Shown: in pieces, positions 56,206 to 63,110 of the stretch
How positions within the stretch are numbered: position 1 is the first letter of the stretch
Layout of the letters: every line of letters starts with the position of its first letter
NCBI GenBank assembly: GCA_027593035.1
Contig: JAQCJQ010000002.1
Location: 1 to 63,110 of the forward strand
DNA from: Bacteroidota bacterium
Lineage (GTDB): Bacteria > Bacteroidota > Bacteroidia > Flavobacteriales_D > Sanyastnellaceae
DNA: 63,110 bases
Direction: 5' to 3'
Program-made: the position numbers and the translations under genes
The notes under the pieces: generated by a model
Told to the model about the DNA's origin: nothing
Database searches by the model: none
What the model saw: only the letters and a program-made list of their open reading frames with translations

Positions 56206-56371
56206 TGACCCAACTACCCATTTAAAGCGCAACCACAGCGACTTGCCCCGACTTTGATACTACACATCAAACCTGCGTGATTCCACTTTTTACATAAGTT
56301 GTTGTTTATCAGTACTTAACGCGCGACACAGCTCCTTGAGTGGACCAGGCGACCCTTGCCGGCAACCGAAC

Positions 56372-56379
56372 TACCTTTG
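56372..56379 (+). promoter_or_regulatory. Promoter -7 box for the ALDH7 gene (TACCTTTG)
   Basis: This is a perfect TAnnTTTG match 22 bases before the ATG at 56402. A TTG 13 bases upstream is short-spaced for a -33 element. Confidence 0.5.
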
Positions 56380-56401
56380 CACCTCCAATAAGAACAGATT
56401 C

Positions 56402-57934
56402 ATGGACATTCAAAACATTCTCTCCACTCTCGGTATTCAAGATCACAATCACGGTGTGATGATCGGTACGCGCGCTTTTGGTGGTGGTGCCACCATTGAT
56501 TCGATTTCACCCGTTGATGGTAAGCGGATTGCCTCCGTTTCTAGCGCAACGGCAGAAGATTATGCCGAGGTGATGCTACATGCCCATGCCGCTTATTTGA
56601 CTTGGAAACAGGTCCCGGCACCAAAACGAGGAGAGGTGGTCCGACAATTCGGAGATGCCTTACGTGTTAAAAAAGACGCTTTGGGTGCGTTGGTCAGTTA
56701 TGAAATGGGGAAATCCCTTCAGGAGGGTTTGGGTGAGGTGCAGGAGATGATTGACATCTGTGATTTTGCTGTCGGTCAAAGCCGTCAACTTTATGGAATG
56801 ACAACCCACTCTGAGCGGCCGCTGCACAGGATGTACGAGCAATACCACCCCATTGGTGTGGTTGGAATCATTTCCGCGTTCAATTTTCCTGTCGCTGTTT
56901 GGGCCTGGAACACTGCGCTTGCTTGGGTTTGTGGTGATTCTTGTGTGTGGAAGCCTTCTGAAAAAAGTGCCCTTTGCTCCATCGCTTGTCAAAACATTTG
57001 GAATGAGGTGGCCGCGGTGAATGATGTTCCTGCAGAGCTATCCTGTGTCGTCAATGGGTTGGCCGACATCGGAGAGATGATGAGCAACGATCCGATGGTT
57101 CCTTTGGTGAGCGCTACTGGCAGCACACGCATGGGTAAGGCGGTTTCGAAAGCCGTCGCTGGGCGATTGGGACGGTCATTGCTCGAGCTCGGTGGAAACA
57201 ACGCCATCATCATTGCTCCGGATGCAGACCTCAAAATGGTCGTGCCCGCTGCGGTCTTTGGCGCCGTTGGAACCTGTGGCCAGCGCTGCACGTCGACACG
57301 TCGTATGATCATTCACCACTCCATTTATGATCAAGTCAAAACCGTTCTTAAAAACGCTTATGGTCAATTGAAGATTGGCAATCCATTGGATGAATCCAAT
57401 CACGTCGGTCCGTTGACAGATCGCGGAGCGGTTCAAATGTACTTGGACGCTCTTCAGGCTGTTAAAGACCAGGGAGGAACCTTTGTGGTTGAGGGTGGTT
57501 TGTTGGAGGGTGCGGGATACGAGAGCGGTTGTTATGTCAGCCCAAGCATTGCAGAAGCGTCCAACGACTTGGCGATTGTGCAGCACGAGACGTTCGCGCC
57601 ATTGGTTTATTTGATGAAGTATGACACGCTTGATGAAGCCATCGCTTTGCAAAACGGTGTGGCTCAGGGATTGTCTTCTGCGATCATGACCAACAGCGTG
57701 CAAGAAGCCGAGTGGTTCCTTTCTGTCAACGGATCTGACTGTGGCATCGCCAACGTCAACATCGGTACCTCTGGTGCTGAAATCGGCGGGGCGTTTGGTG
57801 GAGAAAAAGAAACGGGCGGAGGCCGGGAGTCGGGTTCTGATGCTTGGAAGGCGTACATGCGTCGTCAAACCAACACCATCAACTACGGCACGACCTTGCC
57901 ATTAGCGCAAGGCATTACATTCGACTTGGGTTGA
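56402..57934 (+). CDS. ALDH7-type aldehyde dehydrogenase
   Basis: This 510 aa NAD(P)+-dependent aldehyde dehydrogenase resembles the antiquitin/ALDH7 branch (alpha-aminoadipic semialdehyde or piperideine-6-carboxylate oxidation in lysine catabolism). Diagnostic segments are ISAFNFPVAVWAWNTALAWV, the catalytic Glu loop LLELGGNNAIIIAPD, the catalytic Cys in TCGQRCTSTRRMIIH, and FGGEKETGGGRESGSDAWKA. The ATG at 56402 is selected because the family N-terminus begins there and a promoter box lies upstream; a longer frame exists to 56336. The stop is one base from the TlpA-like start. Substrate is inferred from family only. Confidence 0.9.
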   Translation: MDIQNILSTLGIQDHNHGVMIGTRAFGGGATIDSISPVDGKRIASVSSATAEDYAEVMLHAHAAYLTWKQVPAPKRGEVVRQFGDALRVKKDALGALVSYEMGKSLQEGLGEVQEMIDICDFAVGQSRQLYGMTTHSERPLHRMYEQYHPIGVVGIISAFNFPVAVWAWNTALAWVCGDSCVWKPSEKSALCSIACQNIWNEVAAVNDVPAELSCVVNGLADIGEMMSNDPMVPLVSATGSTRMGKAVSKAVAGRLGRSLLELGGNNAIIIAPDADLKMVVPAAVFGAVGTCGQRCTSTRRMIIHHSIYDQVKTVLKNAYGQLKIGNPLDESNHVGPLTDRGAVQMYLDALQAVKDQGGTFVVEGGLLEGAGYESGCYVSPSIAEASNDLAIVQHETFAPLVYLMKYDTLDEAIALQNGVAQGLSSAIMTNSVQEAEWFLSVNGSDCGIANVNIGTSGAEIGGAFGGEKETGGGRESGSDAWKAYMRRQTNTINYGTTLPLAQGITFDLG

Positions 57935-57935
57935 T

Positions 57936-59093
57936 ATGAGATTCCGTGCGTTGGGCGTTTTTGGATTGGTGCTATTTGCTGCTTGTGCAGAACAAGCGGC
58001 CCCACCCATCGATCAGGAGATTGTCTTCATACTCAATGATAGCACCCAAGCTAATTTTTCTATTTCGCAGCAAAACACCGGTTTTGTATTGCAAAATGGG
58101 GGAGAGGCCATGCGTTTGGAGTCGGTCAATGACTCCACATACGTAGTTCCTGTCTTTGGCGGGTCGTGGGTTCTGGACACGGGTGGTTCAACCGGTGTGT
58201 GGACCGACTCCTTGCGATCCTCGGACTACCATGTCGATTTTCAAATCCAACCCCAAGCGACCCGCTCCAATCGTGGGGAAGTGCCGCAGGGAACTTGGGA
58301 TGTGTGGTTCGGTGACACGGACACTCTACAACCCGCGGAAGCCCAACTTGACCTCACACTGAAGGATGGTCTGCTCGTTGGAACGATTCGCACACCTACA
58401 GGAGATTACCGGTTTTTCTCCGGCACCTGTGAGGAAGGGGTTCTCCACATGCAAACCTATGATGGGGCCCACCTCTATTGCGTTGAGGCGCAATTAATGA
58501 ACAACCGGTGGGTTCATGGTCAATTCTATAGCGGCAACCACTACCACACGAACTGGAGCGCAACTCCCGGAGAAGTGTGGGTTACGGACGGGGTCGTTGA
58601 GCTCGTTCAAGCCTCAGAAACGGATTTATTGATCAATAGTTTCAACGCCCAAGGCGATCCGATTCAAGTGTCTTTGGTCCCTCTTGAAAACGAAGTGGTG
58701 GTGGTCGATATTCTCGGAACCTGGTGCCCCAACTGCATGGATGAAGTCCGTTTGCTTCGAGAACTCCGTGACAACCATCCCCACATTCGAGTGGTTTCTG
58801 TGGCCTATGAGCGAGATACCCTTCCCAACGACGTGTTCCGACGATTGGCGTTTTACGAAACGCAATTGGACATCGATTGGGAGGTGTATTGGGGAGGTCG
58901 AGCGAGCAAATCAGTCGCGGCTTCCACTTTTCCTTTCCTTCATGAAGTCATCAGTTTTCCGACCACTTTGTTCATTCACCCGAACGGCACTGTGGCCATC
59001 CACTCCGGGTTCAACGGACCTGCAACAGGAGCTGCTTACGAACAAGAAAAGCTGCGTTTCAATCGATTGGTTGCTACTGATCTATCGCTTTAA
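57936..59093 (+). CDS. TlpA/ResA-like thiol-disulfide lipoprotein
   Basis: This 385 aa probable lipoprotein has the lipobox LVLFAAC at residues 12-18. Residues about 20-230 form a beta-rich N-terminal region similar in layout to DUF4369-type domains common in Bacteroidota TlpA proteins. The C-terminal thioredoxin domain carries the active-site motif GTWCPNCMDE (CxxC) and the cis-Pro region FPTTLFIHPNG. It probably reduces disulfides or assists cytochrome maturation in the periplasm. It is almost contiguous with the ALDH gene, so co-transcription is likely, though the functional link is not obvious. Confidence 0.88.
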   Translation: MRFRALGVFGLVLFAACAEQAAPPIDQEIVFILNDSTQANFSISQQNTGFVLQNGGEAMRLESVNDSTYVVPVFGGSWVLDTGGSTGVWTDSLRSSDYHVDFQIQPQATRSNRGEVPQGTWDVWFGDTDTLQPAEAQLDLTLKDGLLVGTIRTPTGDYRFFSGTCEEGVLHMQTYDGAHLYCVEAQLMNNRWVHGQFYSGNHYHTNWSATPGEVWVTDGVVELVQASETDLLINSFNAQGDPIQVSLVPLENEVVVVDILGTWCPNCMDEVRLLRELRDNHPHIRVVSVAYERDTLPNDVFRRLAFYETQLDIDWEVYWGGRASKSVAASTFPFLHEVISFPTTLFIHPNGTVAIHSGFNGPATGAAYEQEKLRFNRLVATDLSL

Positions 59094-59105
59094 AACGAGA
59101 CCCAA

Positions 59106-61055
59106 TCAGCGTTCTGGGAAATCATTCTCCACGTTGACCTCAATCCGCTTGTCTTGATTGGCCAATTGCCACGCCGTGTGAAACACGAGCCTGCCAATTT
59201 CAGCCGTCTTATCGTAGTGGATTTTTTCTGGGTCATCTCCTGGTTTGTGGTAATCCTCATGCACTCCACTGAAGTAAAAAATCACCGGGATGTTGTGCTT
59301 TGCGAAATTGTAATGATCTGATCGGTAGTAAAACCGATTTGGGTCATCCGGTGCGTTGAAGGTGTAATCCAACGCGAGTTGTGTGAACTCCGTGTTCGCG
59401 TTCTCGCTGATTTCGTGCAATTCCGTGGATAGCTTATCGGACCCAATCAAGTAGACGTATCGGTCATCATCCGGATGCGCTTCGTCCGTTCGACCAATCA
59501 TGTCGATGTTGAGGTTCGCAACCGTGTTCTCCAAAGGCCACACCGGGTGATCTGAGTACCATTCGCTGCCCAACAACCCTTTCTCTTCTCCAACTACCGT
59601 CATAAGCAAAACACTGCGTCTTGGGCCTTCTCCGGCGTCTACAGCGGCCATGAACGCTTGGGCCAATTCCAATACAGTTACCGTCCCTGATCCATCATCA
59701 TCCGCTCCGTTGTGAATTTCACCATCTATGATGCCCACGTGATCGTAATGAGCGGTGATCACCACCACCTCGTCCCGCAATAAAGAGTCGCGACCCGGGA
59801 TATAACCCAAGACATTTTGGGTGTTGAATTTTCCCGAACGATCATCCAAATTGAAGGACCAATTTGCTGCCGGCATCACCTCTGCCATCAAGGCATCGCT
59901 TTTTGTTTTTTTCTTCTGAATTTTTTTCCAACTCTTCAGTGAGGTCTGCTTCCACCAGTCTGCTGTTGAGCCGCCTTCCATGAAAAATGTAGGCAAGCGT
60001 GTTCCTTCTGTTACTTTCGGATCAGGTTGATCCAAACGCATCGACTTCCGCATCAACCAAGGCTTCAAGCGTCCTTTGTAAGCGCTCAATCCTTCACCCA
60101 ACACCACCAACGCTCGGGCACCACTGGCCTCTGCATTCAGTCGCTTTTTTTCCAATCCATCGCGCCAGTTTTCTTCAACGGAATCTTTCGTTCCCGCAAA
60201 AACAACGGCGACAGCTCCATTGAAATCCATGCCTTCGAAATCTCCTACATCCCCCCAAGAAGCAAACACCATGGGCAGGTTCACCATGGATTTATCGCGC
60301 ATTCCAGGATAAAACACGTAATCTTCTAAAAATTCAAAAGAATCTCCCGAAACACTCAAATCCCCTCCAAGGATCTGGGTGCGCACCATAGGCACTTCTT
60401 GGAAATATCCCGCCTCGTGGTATGGTGCAATTCCAATGGATTCAAAATAACTCGCGATGTATGCCGCGGCCTTCTCAGCGCCGGGCTCACCTGTTTCCCT
60501 TCCTTCAAACGCATCACTCGCCAAAACCATGAGGTGGTTTTCTAGATCACTCGGTTCAATGGTAGCCGCCCACTTCGTGGATTGAGCTGACAATGAGGAG
60601 GACACGGCTAACAATAAAGCCAGTCCTGCGCAAGCAATTTTCCCCACCCGTTGGTGATGTCGGCCTCCCTCAAATTCCTCCGATAAAAAAACCCGCACAA
60701 CCTCCAATGCTTCTGCCTCATCAATGAAACGCGCGGGAATGCAAATGACATTGGCATCATTGTGTTGCCGCGTCAGTAAAGCGATCTCGCGCTTCAAAGC
60801 AATGCCTGCGCGGACGGACTGGTGTTTGTTCGCTGTCATGGCCACGCCATTAGCAGACCCACAAATTAAAATTCCGCGATCCGCTGAGCCATTCTGAACA
60901 TCCATAGCCACCTGGTGAGCATGATCAGGATAATCTACACGATCTTCTGTATCGGTACCCCGATTGATAACGTCGTGGCCTTTGGATATTAACTCTTCGG
61001 TGATTACCTTCTTCAGTGCTGGTCCGGCGTGATCGCCTCCAATCGAAATGCGCAT
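59106..61055 (-). CDS. In-frame fusion of ribose-5-phosphate isomerase B and M28 metallopeptidase
   Basis: This 649 aa frame begins as RpiB: GGDHAGPALKKVI, DYPDHAHQVA, the catalytic cysteine at residue 65 in ICGSANGVAMTANKH, and the family C-terminus EEFEGGRHHQRV. It continues directly, without a stop, into KIACAGLALLLAVSSSLSAQ, a textbook signal peptide, and an M28 peptidase. All metal ligands of the peptidase are visible: ITAHYDHVG, GADDDGSGTV, GEEKGLLGS, NIDMIGR and the late His in HEDYHKPGD. A GTG codon at 60645-60647 (residue 137, RV) could start a separate exported peptidase. The ATG at 61055 is the RpiB start (TTG at 61070 is longer). Confidence 0.85.
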   Translation of the reverse strand: MRISIGGDHAGPALKKVITEELISKGHDVINRGTDTEDRVDYPDHAHQVAMDVQNGSADRGILICGSANGVAMTANKHQSVRAGIALKREIALLTRQHNDANVICIPARFIDEAEALEVVRVFLSEEFEGGRHHQRVGKIACAGLALLLAVSSSLSAQSTKWAATIEPSDLENHLMVLASDAFEGRETGEPGAEKAAAYIASYFESIGIAPYHEAGYFQEVPMVRTQILGGDLSVSGDSFEFLEDYVFYPGMRDKSMVNLPMVFASWGDVGDFEGMDFNGAVAVVFAGTKDSVEENWRDGLEKKRLNAEASGARALVVLGEGLSAYKGRLKPWLMRKSMRLDQPDPKVTEGTRLPTFFMEGGSTADWWKQTSLKSWKKIQKKKTKSDALMAEVMPAANWSFNLDDRSGKFNTQNVLGYIPGRDSLLRDEVVVITAHYDHVGIIDGEIHNGADDDGSGTVTVLELAQAFMAAVDAGEGPRRSVLLMTVVGEEKGLLGSEWYSDHPVWPLENTVANLNIDMIGRTDEAHPDDDRYVYLIGSDKLSTELHEISENANTEFTQLALDYTFNAPDDPNRFYYRSDHYNFAKHNIPVIFYFSGVHEDYHKPGDDPEKIHYDKTAEIGRLVFHTAWQLANQDKRIEVNVENDFPER

Positions 61056-61437
61056 GGATTCAAATTTCAAGCAAGGTAATTCACAACCGAACCGTTGATA
61101 GCGATATTATTCGGTTTACAACTCCTAACAACTCCAACTTGCTATTCTCATCCACTACACCTAAGCCGCACAACCCGCTATTTTTCCAAATTATTTCGTT
61201 GGAAGTTTTCGTTTCATTTATCCTCCAACTTCAGCCTTTTACAGACAACTTGCATCCGTGAAAAATATACACAATCAGCAACTACCCCGGTTTGTTAATC
61301 AAACAATTAAAAAGCTGATTTTCAGTTGTATTTTTTCAACTTCCCTGTTTGAAACCATGCTTTAAATTGTTCGGAATTCAAAAACTACTGCTACTTTGAA
61401 ATTGATTACTAACCGTTTCAACAAGCCTATTGTTACT
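61056..61437 (+). promoter_or_regulatory. AT-rich intergenic region with candidate promoter for the MORN gene
   Basis: This 382-base gap, the longest in the window, is clearly AT-richer than its surroundings. I find no convincing ORF. Near its right end a TTG (61367-61369) is 22 bases from TACTTTG (61392-61398), a one-base-shorter version of TAnnTTTG, placing a start about 35 bases before the ATG at 61438. The leftmost part should carry the promoter for the rpiB-peptidase gene on the minus strand, but none is clear. Confidence 0.4.
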
Positions 61438-62997
61438 ATGACTTATTCTTTAAGAGAATACTTATATATACTATGTTGTTCACTGGTAATCTCCGCTTCA
61501 GCTCAGCCACAAATTGAAAATTGTGTCTGGACAACATTTACCTTTGAGCATGGAGAAAAAGCAAGTGAAGGATGCCTGGTCGATGGAAAACCTGAAGGCG
61601 AATGGAAGACATTTTATGAAAACGGAATTTTAAAAAGCAAGGGTTCAAGGAAAGTATTTGAATTGGATGGATTGTGGGAGTTTTACTACGAAAATGGAAC
61701 GATCCAGAGACGTGTAGAATTTGAGAAGGGACAACAAAATGGGAAAAAATGGAGCTATGATGAAAACGGAACTTTACTGACAGAAAGCGCATTCAACAAC
61801 AACATCCAGGTAGAAAATCAACGGGTTTATGACCCAGCGGGATGGTTGAAAAAACGGATTCCTTTTGCTGCTGGAAAACCCCATGGTTGGGGAAGAGAAT
61901 GGGCGTCAGATGGAAGGGTGATTGCACTCTTCGAATATGATCAAGGACGACTGAGATCCACGCAACGCATCAACGCGTTGGATGATCAAAATAGAAAGAC
62001 AGGGTTGTGGATGGTATGGAATTCCATGGAGCGCAAAACAGAAGAAGGACCATGGCGTGCTGGTAAACGACACGGAGTTTTTAAGTTTTATGATGGTTTT
62101 GGTCAACTGGATTATTTAGAAAAATATGAATTTGGAGAGGTGGTGCAGGACATAAAAGCTACCACACCAGTGGATGTGCGGACCACAGTTCATCCGAACG
62201 GAGTGATCGCCACACGAGCAACTTATTCCGAAGGAGAGTTGGTGGGAGTTTGGAGAGAGTACGACGACCAAGGAACCCTGGAATCAGGGGCTTTGTATGA
62301 GAGAAATAAAAAAGTAGCCGACGGAATCACCGATGAGCAAGGCCGGCGGATGGGTGCATGGGTGTGGTACGATGAGATGGGTCAGAAAAAATCAGCCGGA
62401 AATTATCTTTTAGGAAAGGAAGAGGGATTGTGGGAGTACTTCAGCAACATCGGTCAAATCATTCAAGAGGGATCTTTTAAAAACGGACGCTATCACGGAG
62501 GCTGGACGTGGTATTATCCCGATGGTTCTATGCATCGGAAGGAGTGGTATCGAAACGGCCAAGAAAATGGTGATTTCACAGAGTGGAGTCAAACCCAATC
62601 TTTACTGAATAAGGGTGTTTATGAAAATGGATTGAAGCAAGGAATGTGGATTGAAGATGTCAATGATCACCGAGAAGAGGGAAATTATTTGGACGGATTG
62701 AAAAACGACGAATGGACGCATTATGATGCGGATGGAGCTGTTCGATTTGAAGGAAATTATAGTTTTGGTCTACCGGATGGAAAACATGTTTTTTATCGTG
62801 CCAACGGAAGTGTTTGGCGAATTGAACGGTATGAAGGTGGAGCGAAGGAAGGGAAATGGAAGGTGTACAACGCGGAAAATCTCATTGAACAAATCATTGA
62901 ATACCGACAAGGGGAGATGATTAAAGTGGATGGCCAAAACATTCAAACCAGAAGGGAACGACGTGTCACAGGCGAACTGAAGACAGAAGCACCATGA
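61438..62997 (+). CDS. Secreted MORN-variant repeat protein (YwqK-like)
   Basis: This 519 aa protein begins with a signal peptide (YLYILCCSLVISASAQ). From about residue 35 to the end it is built of roughly 16 MORN_2-type repeats of 22-23 residues. Each is of the form GxWxxYxxNGxxxxxGxYxxG, for example GLWEYFSNIGQIIQEGSF and GGWTWYYPDGSMHRKEWY. Such repeats occur in YwqK-like antitoxins and in many Bacteroidota surface proteins, where they probably mediate protein binding. The ATG at 61438 is chosen to fit the signal peptide (TTG at 61396 is longer). The C-terminus has no T9SS domain. It overlaps the next ORF by four bases. Confidence 0.85.
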   Translation: MTYSLREYLYILCCSLVISASAQPQIENCVWTTFTFEHGEKASEGCLVDGKPEGEWKTFYENGILKSKGSRKVFELDGLWEFYYENGTIQRRVEFEKGQQNGKKWSYDENGTLLTESAFNNNIQVENQRVYDPAGWLKKRIPFAAGKPHGWGREWASDGRVIALFEYDQGRLRSTQRINALDDQNRKTGLWMVWNSMERKTEEGPWRAGKRHGVFKFYDGFGQLDYLEKYEFGEVVQDIKATTPVDVRTTVHPNGVIATRATYSEGELVGVWREYDDQGTLESGALYERNKKVADGITDEQGRRMGAWVWYDEMGQKKSAGNYLLGKEEGLWEYFSNIGQIIQEGSFKNGRYHGGWTWYYPDGSMHRKEWYRNGQENGDFTEWSQTQSLLNKGVYENGLKQGMWIEDVNDHREEGNYLDGLKNDEWTHYDADGAVRFEGNYSFGLPDGKHVFYRANGSVWRIERYEGGAKEGKWKVYNAENLIEQIIEYRQGEMIKVDGQNIQTRRERRVTGELKTEAP

Positions 62998-63107
62998 AAA
63001 AAAAGCTCACGTTGTACTCTTGGTTGCTTGCTTTGAAGGATGCCGCGGCGGTATTTCAACAAGGCTCTCTTTTGGAGTCGAACGTTTTGTTTGATCGAAC
63101 TATGTAA
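62994..63107 (+). CDS. Short ORF of unknown function overlapping the MORN gene
   Basis: A 37-residue ORF starts at an ATG overlapping the MORN stop (ATGA). It encodes MKKKLTLYSWLLALKDAAAV and then NVLFDRTM before a TAA. The basic start and following hydrophobic residues are weakly signal-peptide-like, but the stop comes soon after. It may be a real mini-protein or the 5' end of a gene broken by a frameshift. The window ends three bases later, so it cannot be resolved here. Confidence 0.3.
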   Translation: MKKKLTLYSWLLALKDAAAVFQQGSLLESNVLFDRTM

Positions 63108-63110
63108 TCC

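Noticed and set aside
61095-61298. 67-codon ORF in the AT-rich gap
   Set aside because: No domain or signal, no plausible promoter relation, composition of non-coding type.

Overview
The window reads as one piece of a Bacteroidota chromosome, most likely Flavobacteriales-like. The evidence is: type IX secretion (T9SS) C-terminal domains of both type A and type B, a PorP/SprF protein, a fused MurF-alanine racemase, the Bacteroidota form of PurF, a DUF5522 mini-protein, and many copies of the Bacteroidota -7 promoter box TAnnTTTG. Family-level placement is inference. Coding density is very high, base composition looks roughly balanced, and I see no IS element, prophage, CRISPR array or rRNA. 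There is one tRNA.

Layout. 1-2735: 3' part of lepA, convergent with rlmN. 2769-8682 (minus): TonB receptor, phosphoglucose/phosphomannose isomerase, lipB, a membrane-anchored serine hydrolase and a LytTR regulator. 8774-11989 (plus): lysS, a MIP18/DUF59 Fe-S protein, dxr. 12008-16150 (minus): rplM-rpsI-rpsB-tsf, then pyrH-frr. 16310-17834 (minus): two envelope proteins of unknown role. 17878-20996 (plus): tdk and murF-alr. 21001-27638 (minus): a TetR-TolC-adaptor-RND efflux operon with a candidate operator. 27721-29909 (minus): DUF5522 and hutU. 29928-32861 (plus): a PLP deaminase-like enzyme and purF. 32863-34055 (minus): a secreted T9SS protein and tRNA-Leu. 34149-36705 (plus): typA and a glycosyltransferase.

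36714-42665 (minus) is a tightly packed run of seven genes: biotin carrier protein, type B T9SS cargo, PorP/SprF, orphan histidine kinase, two LicD-like proteins and a methyltransferase. Almost every junction is a 1-4 base overlap. 42705-46595 holds hemW-like, a DMT exporter and a secreted endonuclease/phosphatase-fold protein. 46616-49882 (minus) is a very large T9SS protein with lamin-tail and OB-like domains. 50015-56185 (plus) is DUF4175, an RsbW-like ATPase, ybeY and mnmG, with two ParB-binding (parS) palindromes inside and just after mnmG. 56402-59093 (plus) is an ALDH7 dehydrogenase and a TlpA-like lipoprotein. 59106-61055 (minus) is an unusual in-frame RpiB-M28 peptidase fusion. The window ends in an AT-rich gap, a MORN-repeat protein and a tiny overlapping ORF.

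The most interesting points are the RpiB-peptidase fusion with a buried signal peptide, the seven-gene overlap chain linking T9SS cargo/translocator to a kinase and LicD genes, the parS pair at mnmG, the apparent division of an ExeM-type extracellular nuclease over two neighbouring genes, structured leaders ahead of rplM and rpsB, and several genes whose start codon lies so close to the promoter box that the mRNA should be leaderless. Start codons were chosen from promoter position, domain start, signal peptide and gene overlap, and several differ from the longest possible frame.
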